Source: Marinomonas gallaica (lineage in GTDB: Bacteria > Pseudomonadota > Gammaproteobacteria > Pseudomonadales > Marinomonadaceae). From it: a DNA stretch of 64,000 nucleotides. Where the stretch lies: contig NZ_LTAX01000002.1 of assembly GCF_001639745.1 (NCBI RefSeq), forward strand, positions 62,001 to 126,000. The letters are read 5' to 3'. The notes below the pieces were generated by a model. The model made no database searches. It worked only from the letters and a program-made list of their open reading frames with translations, and had not been told where the DNA came from. Positions 34,294 through 42,323 of this stretch are shown in pieces (the first letter of the stretch is position 1; each line of letters begins with the position of its first letter). The position numbers were made by a program, and so were the translations under genes.

Positions 34294-36522
34294 ATGAAGA
34301 ACTCAAACTCTTACAATACTACGCCATTCAAAGTGGCTCCGATCGCAATCGCTGTAGGTTCCGCTCTAGCATTAATGAGCGCGCCAGCATTTGCTGCCGA
34401 TAACCAAGTTGCATTGGATCGTATCCAAGTCATTGATAGCTCTGAAAAAGGCTACAAAGCAGAAGCGCCATCAAGCCCTAAGTTCACTCAAGAAATGGTC
34501 AATACACCAAAAACCATTAACGTTGTGAACGAGCAAGTATTGGAAGACCAAGGAGTCACTTCATTAGAAGACGCACTGCGTAATGTATCTGGTGTTTCAA
34601 CCTTTGGTGCAGGTGAAGGCGGTGGCGGTAACGTCAATACCTCTGACAATGTCACCATTCGTGGTTTCGATGCCAACGGCAGCATTTACTCTGATGGCAT
34701 CCGTGATGTCGCGGGCTACAGCCGCGATACGTTCAACATCGAACAAGTTGAAGTAGCAAAAGGCGCTAATGGCTCGATCTATGGCAAAGGTTCTGCTGGG
34801 GGCTCGGTAAACCTAGTTTCTAAAGCCGCGCATCTTCGAGGCGACAAAAACAGCATCAACGCCTCATACGACGAAGGTGATACCAAACGCTTAACAGGTG
34901 ACTTTAACAAAGTTTTGTCTGAAGACAGTGCGATTCGTTTAAACCTCATGGCAGAACAAGGTGGCGACTACTGGGATAATGGCGAAGAAGAATACAAAAG
35001 CTACGCCATTGCACCGTCTTACTTTGAACGACTGAGTGAAGATACGGATTTCACGATTAACTTCCTACACACAAAACAGGACAACACGCCTGTCATCGGC
35101 TTGCCTTTCATCACCGAACAAACCAGTGCAGCACTGGGTATTCCAGAAGGCACGTTGCCCGAAGAATACTGGAGTAACTACTACGGCGTAAAAGGTCGTG
35201 ACTTTGAAGAACTCGATGCCACCGTTGTGACCGCTATTATCAACCATAAGTTGAGCCCAGAGTGGAACCTACGCAGTCAAACACGCTTTGGCGAGACCGA
35301 AACAAAATCCATCATTCACCGCCCTTGGCCTGAGAACTTAGGCGACCGTAACAACCCAGATTATACGGGGAATTACGGCTTAGTTTTCCCAAAAACAGAT
35401 TTCAGCAAAAACCAACTGTTAGTGACTCAACTTGATTTCATTGGCGAAAAATACATGGGGAATGTGCGCCATGACATCGTCATTGGCGCTGAAGCGTATC
35501 GCGAAAGCCAGAAGACACCGAACGTTGATTTATCCGGTTACAGCTACTCAAAAGAGTCGTATAACCCACTGAATCCAGGTGAGATTACAGCGACTGGTAA
35601 CTACAGTATCGATGGCTACTCAAAAGATGCGACCGCCAATGGCCTAGCCGCCTACCTCCACGATACCGTTACGTTAAATGAACATTGGCAAGTTGCCGCT
35701 GGCGCGCGTCTTGAAAACTACGACGTCGACAGCACGCAAAACGTTGGTCGTGGTGACAGCGCTACCTCAGTCAGTGCGTCGTCTGATGCCAACTTATTCA
35801 GCTGGAATACATCGATCAACTTCAAACCGACACGCAATGGAAGTATCTACCTATCGGTAGCTAACAACCAAGAACCTAATGGTAACAACCTATCATTAAA
35901 TGGCCGTAACGCTGAACAAGTGAGCGAATACACATCGCTTGATCCACTTGAGTCGATGACCACTGAACTGGGTACAAAATGGGAACTACTGGACGACCGC
36001 CTATTGTTGAGCGCCGCTGTGTTCAGAACAACGAAAGACGTCTATGACACCATCGACGAGCAGCTCGCTACATCAGGTGAGCAAGAAAGCAAAGGCTTCG
36101 AGCTGTCCGCAACTGGCCAACTCACGGACGCACTGGCCATTACTGCAAGTTACACGCGCCAAGATGCAAAAGTAACGGAGAACTACAGTAATCCAGAAGC
36201 CGAAGGTAACGGTCTTACGGCTGCACCAGATGACTCGGCGGCCCTATGGATGACCTATGCCTCTGGCCCACTGACACTCGGTGCAGGTGCAGAATACCAA
36301 TCTGGCAACGATTTCTGGCGTCGTAACACAGTTTACTTCACCACCGGTGATATCACGCTAGTGAACGCTATGGCAGGTTATGCCTTTACAGAAAACCTGT
36401 CGGCTCAACTAAACGTCAGCAACTTAACTGACGAACGTTACGCGACCGATTACAGCGCCAAAGGGCACTTTAAACCTGGCAATCCACGTAATGTAAAAGT
36501 GTCTGTAAAATACGACTTCTAA
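34294..36522 (+). CDS. TonB-dependent catecholate siderophore receptor, Fiu/PiuA type
   Basis: 742 residues from ATG 34294 (GTG 34282 is an alternative; neither has a good ribosome site). The signal peptide ends near APAFA. The plug domain has the Fiu-like pattern TPKTINVVNEQVLEDQG, LRNVSGVSTFGAGEGG, TIRGFDANG, DGIRD and EVAKGANGSIYGKGSAGG. A 22-strand barrel follows and ends in KVSVKYDF, with the terminal Phe needed for outer-membrane insertion. It imports ferric catecholates or similar monomeric siderophores using TonB. It precedes piuC, as in Pseudomonas piuA-piuC and E. coli fiu-ybiX. Confidence 0.9.
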   Translation: MKNSNSYNTTPFKVAPIAIAVGSALALMSAPAFAADNQVALDRIQVIDSSEKGYKAEAPSSPKFTQEMVNTPKTINVVNEQVLEDQGVTSLEDALRNVSGVSTFGAGEGGGGNVNTSDNVTIRGFDANGSIYSDGIRDVAGYSRDTFNIEQVEVAKGANGSIYGKGSAGGSVNLVSKAAHLRGDKNSINASYDEGDTKRLTGDFNKVLSEDSAIRLNLMAEQGGDYWDNGEEEYKSYAIAPSYFERLSEDTDFTINFLHTKQDNTPVIGLPFITEQTSAALGIPEGTLPEEYWSNYYGVKGRDFEELDATVVTAIINHKLSPEWNLRSQTRFGETETKSIIHRPWPENLGDRNNPDYTGNYGLVFPKTDFSKNQLLVTQLDFIGEKYMGNVRHDIVIGAEAYRESQKTPNVDLSGYSYSKESYNPLNPGEITATGNYSIDGYSKDATANGLAAYLHDTVTLNEHWQVAAGARLENYDVDSTQNVGRGDSATSVSASSDANLFSWNTSINFKPTRNGSIYLSVANNQEPNGNNLSLNGRNAEQVSEYTSLDPLESMTTELGTKWELLDDRLLLSAAVFRTTKDVYDTIDEQLATSGEQESKGFELSATGQLTDALAITASYTRQDAKVTENYSNPEAEGNGLTAAPDDSAALWMTYASGPLTLGAGAEYQSGNDFWRRNTVYFTTGDITLVNAMAGYAFTENLSAQLNVSNLTDERYATDYSAKGHFKPGNPRNVKVSVKYDF

Positions 36523-36575
36523 GTCGCATTCTCGGCATCAAATAAGAGCGAAGTCACTCCCCTTTCTTCGTTCTT

Positions 36576-36612
36576 GCAAAGCAGTCGTGTTACTTCTACA
36601 CGGCTGCTTTGC
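36576..36612 (+). terminator. Hairpin between the receptor and piuC genes
   Basis: GCAAAGCAGTCGTGT pairs with ACACGGCTGCTTTGC (one wobble or mismatch pair) around TACTTCT. The T-tail is weak (CGTTTCT), so it may attenuate rather than end transcription. Confidence 0.6.
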
Positions 36613-36654
36613 CGTTTCTACACTTTATAACGCCTTCAATATGAGTTCGACATC

Positions 36655-37338
36655 ATGCTATTGCACCTAAAAAATGTTCTGACACCAGAGCAAGTGAAAG
36701 ACATTCGTCAAGCGCTGGACCAGGCCAATTGGCAAGACGGTAAGTTGACCGCTGGCAATGCTTCACACCAGCAAAAGTCCAACTTGCAACTGAGCCAAGA
36801 GGACCCGCTCGGACGCAAGCTCGGAGATTTTATTTTACAGACGATTGGCCAACGGGAAGATTTTATGAGCAGCGCGTTACCGGCCAAAATTTTTCCGCCC
36901 ATGTTCAATCGCTACGAAGGCGGCGGCCAGTTTGGCTTTCATGTGGACAATGCCATTCGTCAGGTGCCCAATACGCCCGTCAAGATTCGCACAGATCTTT
37001 CAATGACCTTGTTTTTCAGCGATCCAGATGAATATGAAGGCGGTGAACTGGTCATTGAAGACACGTTTGGCACACAGCAGATAAAGCTTCCGGCAGGCGA
37101 TATGGTGCTTTATCCATCAACCAGTATCCATCGGGTCAACCCGGTGACAAAAGGCGCCCGTGTGAGTTCGTTCTTTTGGTTACAAAGTCTGGTTGGCGAT
37201 AACGAACAGCGCCGTACCTTGCATCAGTTAGACCAAACCATTCAATCACTTAGAACAGACATGCCTGACGACGAACGCATTCAAAACTTGATCTGGGTGT
37301 ACCACAATTTGCTACGTCAATGGAGCCAGACCAACTAG
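36655..37338 (+). CDS. piuC: PKHD-type Fe(II)/2-oxoglutarate hydroxylase
   Basis: 227 residues, standard for the PiuC/YbiX family. The iron ligands are His96 and Asp98 in FGFHVDNA and His159 in STSIHRV, with Arg169 positioned to bind 2-oxoglutarate. It hydroxylates an unknown substrate linked to catecholate siderophore use. It follows the Fiu/PiuA-type receptor after a hairpin. The ATG at 36655 has no strong ribosome site. The fixed pairing with this receptor type in many genera supports the name. Confidence 0.92.
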   Translation: MLLHLKNVLTPEQVKDIRQALDQANWQDGKLTAGNASHQQKSNLQLSQEDPLGRKLGDFILQTIGQREDFMSSALPAKIFPPMFNRYEGGGQFGFHVDNAIRQVPNTPVKIRTDLSMTLFFSDPDEYEGGELVIEDTFGTQQIKLPAGDMVLYPSTSIHRVNPVTKGARVSSFFWLQSLVGDNEQRRTLHQLDQTIQSLRTDMPDDERIQNLIWVYHNLLRQWSQTN

Positions 37339-37373
37339 GGTCTGACACCACACATCATAGGAGAGGAAGTAGG

Positions 37374-38450
37374 CTAAAAAGTTGTGTAAAGACAGTCTTG
37401 GTTGATGTCCTGAACGGTCGCACAACCACACAACGCCATGGTTGCTTCTAGCTCATCTCGAAGAATACGCAAACAGTGAGCAACGCCCAACGGCCCAGCA
37501 ACGGCTTGAGCATAAAATACTGGACGCCCTAATAAGACAGCGTCAGCCCCCAACGCGATTGCTTTAAAAATATCACTACCACGGCGAATTCCACTGTCGA
37601 GCAGCACAGGAAGCGTCGCCCCCACAGCCGCACGAATGGCGGGCAACACCTCAATAGTCGCAGGCTGACTGTCCAGAACTCGACCACCATGATTCGACAC
37701 AATCAAACCGTCGATGCCAAGCTCTACAGCACATTTCGCGTCTGCAGGATGCATGACGCCTTTCAGTAAAATCGGCAAGCTCGTTTGTTCTCGTAGCCAA
37801 GCGAGCGTTTGCCAGTCCGGTGCTTGCCCCATCCAACAAGCAAACACGGAATCGCCTTGCGCTGCCTGCGGTAAGCCATCAAGATTCACCGCACGCACTC
37901 CATCGGGCAGTTCAAATCCTGCCCTTTGTTCCGCGTTGCGTACACCATTAATCGGCGCATCGGCCGTCACAACAATGGCCTGATAACCTGACGACTCTGC
38001 GCGTCGTATGAGTGTCAGCGTGTCGTCTAAACTGGGTTGGCAGTATAACTGAAACCATCGCTTTGACTGCGGCGCCACATCGGCAACCTGTTCAATCGTC
38101 GAACTTGCCAAAGTCGATAAACAAAAGCCTACCTCTTGAGCTGCCGCTGCTTGCACACTACCTAACTCGCCCATCGAGCTGGCTAATTTTTGGTACGCTA
38201 ATGGTGCGATCAGCAGTGGCATACTCAGCTCGGTGCCGAATAGGGTCTGACGACAGTCACCTTGCCCTAGACTTTCCGTCAGAATACGTTGCTGCACAAG
38301 CACTTCGTCTAACTTTGTCCGGTTACGTTGATGAGTGAAGCCATCCATCGAATACCCAGATAGATAGGCCCAAGTTGGCTCAGACAAAATGGTCTGCGCA
38401 TGACGTTCGTAATCAGCAAGGCAGCACACATCTGTTGGAATTGGATTCAT
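37374..38450 (-). CDS. FMN-dependent alpha-hydroxy acid dehydrogenase
   Basis: 358 residues, a complete TIM-barrel member of the LldD/glycolate oxidase family. PLLIAPLAYQKLASSMGELG is the FMN phosphate region near 73-92, FQLYCQPS follows near 137, and the catalytic SNHGGRVLDSQP motif (proton-abstracting His) lies near 252-263. RRGSDIFKAIALGADAVLLG is the usual C-terminal FMN site. The substrate could be lactate, glycolate or mandelate; PLAYQKLA rather than LDH-type PMAFQRLA leaves it open. It is downstream of the DUF3325 gene on the same strand with a 13-base gap, so it may belong to the iron-regulated operon. Confidence 0.85.
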   Translation of the reverse strand: MNPIPTDVCCLADYERHAQTILSEPTWAYLSGYSMDGFTHQRNRTKLDEVLVQQRILTESLGQGDCRQTLFGTELSMPLLIAPLAYQKLASSMGELGSVQAAAAQEVGFCLSTLASSTIEQVADVAPQSKRWFQLYCQPSLDDTLTLIRRAESSGYQAIVVTADAPINGVRNAEQRAGFELPDGVRAVNLDGLPQAAQGDSVFACWMGQAPDWQTLAWLREQTSLPILLKGVMHPADAKCAVELGIDGLIVSNHGGRVLDSQPATIEVLPAIRAAVGATLPVLLDSGIRRGSDIFKAIALGADAVLLGRPVFYAQAVAGPLGVAHCLRILRDELEATMALCGCATVQDINQDCLYTTF

Positions 38451-38463
38451 ACTACAACTCTTG

Positions 38464-38835
38464 TTAACGGGACCGATGATCGATGGATGACTTTAACTCA
38501 GGCGGTGCAAACTTGTGCCCTAAGCAGGTATAGCGCCATAGCCATTTAAACCATTGTAAACGATAGCTAAACAGCGCAACCACTAATAGAGCGGATACCG
38601 TGATCAACATAAGCCAAGCCATCGAACCAATGCCGATGCCCCATATGACGACGGCACAATAAAAGGATGCCGTCATCGCCAACCAAGCAATGGCTTGCAT
38701 GACCCAATATTCGCGCTGACTTAAAGGTTTGGCTTGGTACCAGCCTTTATAAATGTCCATATGATGCTTCTTAACCGACATAGCGAAATGCAGAAAGCCA
38801 TAAAAGCTGAGTAAAAATGACAACGCTATCATCAT
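38464..38835 (-). CDS. DUF3325 membrane protein
   Basis: 123 residues with four hydrophobic segments (about 1-18, 45-62, 67-90 and possibly a short last one). FLHFAMSVKKHH near the N-terminus and the arrangement after PepSY identify DUF3325, which accompanies PepSY iron reductase genes. Its start overlaps the PepSY stop (ATGA), indicating coupling. It is presumed to be an accessory subunit of the reductase. Confidence 0.8.
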   Translation of the reverse strand: MMIALSFLLSFYGFLHFAMSVKKHHMDIYKGWYQAKPLSQREYWVMQAIAWLAMTASFYCAVVIWGIGIGSMAWLMLITVSALLVVALFSYRLQWFKWLWRYTCLGHKFAPPELKSSIDHRSR

Positions 38836-40409
38836 GAGGTGATCGCCTTCTGCTCTGTGATTGTCTTAGATGAAGACGTGTTAGGTGCCATGACTAGCTG
38901 ACTCTTTTTCCGCAAGTACGCCGCAGATGACAACAAGATCCCCCCAATTACTAGGCACATCCCATCAAAACTCAAGCGCAACACATCACCGTCTACAATG
39001 GCACCCCAAAGCCCAACAGGGGAGGTAAATTGATCTAACACTGGCAGCAAAGCAAATAGCCCACCAGAGACCCAAAGTTGCCATTGCCAAGCATTTCGAT
39101 GACGGAAAATCGCCGCGTGCAACAAAGCAATCAACCAGACAATAAAAAAGCCATTAATCTCCCAGCTTTGACGCGTCAACATATCCGCCGGTAGCACACG
39201 GTTTAACCAGAAATAACTTGCGACAGCGCCACAAAGGCCAGCAATGCTGGCAATATTCAGTGTATGCACCAGCTCAAATCCAAACTGCCCTGCTTGGCGT
39301 TTAGCGCGCTTGGTTGCCCAAAGAATCGAGCCCGTGCCGACCATTAAAGTGCCAGACACGCCCGCAATGAAAAATAGCCAGCGCACAAAGGTATCGGCAA
39401 AACGCGCTTCGTGAAGTGTTCTCAGCACGCCATTGATGGCACTAACCGCACTGACGTTTGCGTCCGTCGGAGCAAACATCCCCGTCGCCTCGCGAACATT
39501 GCCATCGTAATCCAAGGCAATGGTTTGACCAAAGCGATTGCCTAAAAGAGATGTTCGCTCAGATGAGTAGAAAAGATATTCAGCGTCACGTGTCATGGGA
39601 TTGTTCGCCAATAAAAAGCTTACTTTAGCGCCCAGCTCATGCTCAGCGGTATCTAACATTCGAGTTAAATCAGGCAGTGGCAAACGCTCAACAGGCATCG
39701 CTTCGACAACATCGGTAGTGCGCCCTTGATTTCCACCGTTGCCACCTCGGTTTATATCGCCACCCCAAAACACCAAGGTCGACGCCAGCAAAATCAAACC
39801 AGAGAAGGTAATCATCAGGTGAAATGGTAGTGCTAATACTGCCGTGACCGCATGCGCATCCGACCAACCTAATGAACGATTTTTGGTCCGAAACATAAAG
39901 AAATCACTGAAAATCTTGCGGTGCATAATAATGCCGGAGATCAGCGCAATGAACATCGCCAAGGTAGCGATTTCAACGAGTGTTCGCGAGACCCCTCGCG
40001 GTAAGTGATACAGTTCAAAGTGAAAACGATAGAGAAAGTCACCGCCGCGGGTTTCTCTTACGTTGATCTGCTCCCCTGTACTTGCATCTAGCACCTCCAT
40101 CGGACCACGACGACGCTGATTATCACCAGGGTTACGCCAACTTAAATCTAATGTATTACTGCGTTCACTCGGTAGGCTAATGTTCCAACTCTCGGCGTCA
40201 GGGGCGACTTCTGCTAAACGCTTGGCGGCAATACTCATACTCTGTTCTGATGGCACGGACACATGTGCTTCGGGTGTCATCCAGTGGCTGATTTCCATGC
40301 GAAAATAAGACAAGGTGCCCGTCAGAAAAATAGCAAACAGCAACCATCCTAATAAAATGCTGCTCCAAGTATGCAGCCACGTCATGGTTTTACGTAATGG
40401 ACCTTTCAC
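38832..40409 (-). CDS. PepSY-domain iron-regulated membrane reductase
   Basis: 525 residues from a GTG that overlaps the DUF3649 stop (GTGA), with GGATGG upstream. Four long helices with PepSY_TM motifs: MTWLHTWSSILLGWLLFAIF at the start, RFHFELYHLPRG near 180, helices about 195-220, 240-265, 355-380 and several C-terminal ones. Such proteins transfer electrons across the inner membrane, probably through haem held by the conserved histidines, to reduce ferric siderophores. This is the second system of its kind in the window and is flanked by DUF3649 and DUF3325, the usual trio. Confidence 0.87.
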   Translation of the reverse strand: MKGPLRKTMTWLHTWSSILLGWLLFAIFLTGTLSYFRMEISHWMTPEAHVSVPSEQSMSIAAKRLAEVAPDAESWNISLPSERSNTLDLSWRNPGDNQRRRGPMEVLDASTGEQINVRETRGGDFLYRFHFELYHLPRGVSRTLVEIATLAMFIALISGIIMHRKIFSDFFMFRTKNRSLGWSDAHAVTAVLALPFHLMITFSGLILLASTLVFWGGDINRGGNGGNQGRTTDVVEAMPVERLPLPDLTRMLDTAEHELGAKVSFLLANNPMTRDAEYLFYSSERTSLLGNRFGQTIALDYDGNVREATGMFAPTDANVSAVSAINGVLRTLHEARFADTFVRWLFFIAGVSGTLMVGTGSILWATKRAKRQAGQFGFELVHTLNIASIAGLCGAVASYFWLNRVLPADMLTRQSWEINGFFIVWLIALLHAAIFRHRNAWQWQLWVSGGLFALLPVLDQFTSPVGLWGAIVDGDVLRLSFDGMCLVIGGILLSSAAYLRKKSQLVMAPNTSSSKTITEQKAITS

Positions 40410-40705
40410 GATAAACCATCCAACGCATATAAGCTCATCCAAGCACAAGCATTTGCAATCAAAGTAGTGAGTAAAGCTTTTCGATGACTGTTAATCGAAA
40501 ACAACCAAATGATAGCGATAGGATAAAGCAAGAAGAACACCAAGTAGATCAACGAGCGCAATTCACGTACTTCTAAATTTGAGTACTTTGCTGCGACCAT
40601 ACTCAATATCGCCGCCAAACTATAACCGCCAACTAAAGCAATCACCACGCGCGCCACGACTAATAAACGTGGCCATGGGAGACGCCCATGCATCCAATTC
40701 GACAT
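40406..40705 (-). CDS. DUF3649 membrane protein
   Basis: 99 residues with three helices (about 14-38, 50-68, 76-95). VVIALVGGYSLAAILSM and LLYPIAIIWLFSI are typical of DUF3649 (annotated as iron-transport associated). It is the first gene of the minus-strand operon DUF3649-PepSY-DUF3325, perhaps extending to the FMN dehydrogenase. A Fur-like box lies 15-33 bases upstream of the start. Confidence 0.8.
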   Translation of the reverse strand: MSNWMHGRLPWPRLLVVARVVIALVGGYSLAAILSMVAAKYSNLEVRELRSLIYLVFFLLYPIAIIWLFSINSHRKALLTTLIANACAWMSLYALDGLS

Positions 40706-40719
40706 AACACTGTCGCCTT

Positions 40720-40738
40720 AATAATGATTTTCCATAAA
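40720..40738. promoter_or_regulatory. Fur-like box of the DUF3649-PepSY-DUF3325 operon
   Basis: AATAATGATTTTCCATAAA matches the consensus at 12 of 19 positions, with a perfect ATAATGAT half. Confidence 0.5.
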
Positions 40739-40806
40739 ATGAAGCACGCTCAACTGAACTGTCAAAACAGCAGATTGCACACAAAACAAGCAACTCAAAG
40801 CCAACA

Positions 40807-40825
40807 GATGATAATAATTATTATT
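40807..40825. promoter_or_regulatory. Fur box over the promoter of the candidate small RNA
   Basis: GATGATAATAATTATTATT matches 15 of 19 Fur consensus positions. It overlaps the -35 element (TTTACA 40824-40829 or TTACAA 40825-40830); the -10 is TACGAT at 40848-40853. Confidence 0.8.
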
Positions 40826-40859
40826 TACAAAATCAATTGTAAAGCGTTACGATAGATCT

Positions 40860-40953
40860 TGTGTTTGAAACAGCACATCATCTCTTAAGCATTTTGCTGC
40901 GAGATTCCTGATAGACAAAAGCCTTTTACGGACGCAAATGCGTCCGTTTTTTT
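40860..40953 (+). ncRNA. Candidate Fur-repressed small RNA (RyhB/PrrF-like logic)
   Basis: Between divergent iron operons lies an independent unit: a strong Fur box over the -35, a 17-18 base spacer, a TACGAT -10, and about 90 bases later a perfect terminator ACGGACGC/GCGTCCGT with an AAAT loop and seven T. The terminator works only on the plus strand. There is no ribosome site or frame. The transcript contains CAGCACATCATCTCTTAAGC then TTTTGCTG, which can form a CAGC/GCTG stem with a single-stranded middle suited to mRNA pairing. Size, iron control and location fit the RyhB/PrrF/NrrF class, though I see no clear sequence homology. The 5' end is estimated. Confidence 0.68.
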
Positions 40954-41030
40954 GTCATCTTATAAGCAAGCGCACCAGACGCCGCCCATTATTCATAAAA
41001 GCCCACTGTAAAGTACAAGATTTACATAGA

Positions 41031-41049
41031 TTTACCAATAACCATTATC
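41031..41049. promoter_or_regulatory. Fur-like box of the MacAB-type exporter operon
   Basis: TTTACCAATAACCATTATC matches 13 of 19 consensus positions, with an 11/12 match over the second part, about 100 bases before the adaptor start. Confidence 0.6.
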
Positions 41050-41150
41050 ATTTGTATTTACATAATCTTGATATTTTGTAACCATACTTCGCGCTACTAC
41101 TTCCTCGTCAAACACCTACTATCTGCCTAATCAAACGTGAGTAAACACTT

Positions 41151-42323
41151 ATGATACGACTCCGCCCTTTGCTAAAACTGTGCATCTTGCTCATTGCATT
41201 TAGCATCCCTGCCGCAACGGCTTGGTGGTATTACCAAGACCAGCAAGGGGAGGATCAAAACTGGTTAAAAGAGCAAGTCACCCGAGGCAATATTGAAATC
41301 AGCGTCGCAGGAACAGGAACACTAGAGCCGTCTAATTATGTCGATGTTGGCGCGCAGGTATCAGGGCAGATTGAAAAGCTGTACGTCAAAGAAGGTGACG
41401 AGGTAAAGCAGGGACAGCTCTTGGCCGAGATCGATGCCACCGTATTTGAAATTGATGTCAATCGCTCTCAAGCCAGCTTGGAAAACCAAAAAGCTCAGTT
41501 GGCCCAGCTGGAAGCACAATTAACACTGTCCAATACCCGTATCGAGCGCGACCGACGCCTTCATAATCGTGGTGCCGTCAGTGATGATGCCTTGCAATCC
41601 GCTGAAACCGACATTGTGATTTTAAAAGCACGAATCGCCGCGATTGAGGCGCAAATAAAAGCCAGCAAAGCGGCTTTAGATGGCGATATTGCCACACTGT
41701 CATACAGCCGTATTTATGCGCCCATTGATGGCACTGTGACCAGCATTAAAGTACGCGTTGGACAAACGCTGAATGCTAACCAAAGTGCGCCAACGCTCAT
41801 GACCATTTCGAATTTAAAACAGATGACACTCAGAGCCGCGGTATCTGAAGCGGACATTCATAAACTCAGTGAAGAAATGCCTGTACGCTTTTCGACACTG
41901 GGTAATCCTAATAGCTACTTCCACTCTACCGTTAATACTATTTTACCAACCCCACTGGTAAACAACGATGTGGTGTTATACCAAGTGTTAGTCGACGTCG
42001 ATAATCGCACAGGCAAGCTAATGGATGGCATGAGTACACAGGTGTTTTTCATTGAAGCGGCCGCCAACGATGTTCTCATGGCACCATTAGCCAGCATCGC
42101 AAAACGCCCGCACGGCGCCGTGGCATTTGTTCCAGGCCCCAAAGGGGAACGTCAGACTGTCGCCGTCAAGACTGGCATTCAAAACCGTACCCATATCGAA
42201 CTCATTTCAGGCCTGCGTGAAGGTGATGACGTCATTGCCGGAAAGAGCAATAGAGCTCACCAGGGGTCTGCCTCGTCATTAACGAACAACCGTCCACGCA
42301 TGGGAGGTCCGCGTGGCATCTAA
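41151..42323 (+). CDS. MacA/PvdR-type membrane fusion protein
   Basis: 390 residues. One N-terminal membrane anchor (about 8-27) is followed by a lipoyl-like half motif (GTGTLEPSNYVDVGAQVSGQ, about 45-64), a coiled-coil hairpin rich in Gln/Ala (about 100-175), the second lipoyl half (IYAPIDGTVTSIKVRVGQT) and a beta-barrel region. It connects an inner-membrane MacB-type ATPase to an outer-membrane channel. Its stop overlaps the MacB-type start by 11 bases. The Fur-like box upstream and the iron neighbours favour siderophore export, as by PvdR in Pseudomonas, over macrolide efflux. Confidence 0.88.
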   Translation: MIRLRPLLKLCILLIAFSIPAATAWWYYQDQQGEDQNWLKEQVTRGNIEISVAGTGTLEPSNYVDVGAQVSGQIEKLYVKEGDEVKQGQLLAEIDATVFEIDVNRSQASLENQKAQLAQLEAQLTLSNTRIERDRRLHNRGAVSDDALQSAETDIVILKARIAAIEAQIKASKAALDGDIATLSYSRIYAPIDGTVTSIKVRVGQTLNANQSAPTLMTISNLKQMTLRAAVSEADIHKLSEEMPVRFSTLGNPNSYFHSTVNTILPTPLVNNDVVLYQVLVDVDNRTGKLMDGMSTQVFFIEAAANDVLMAPLASIAKRPHGAVAFVPGPKGERQTVAVKTGIQNRTHIELISGLREGDDVIAGKSNRAHQGSASSLTNNRPRMGGPRGI

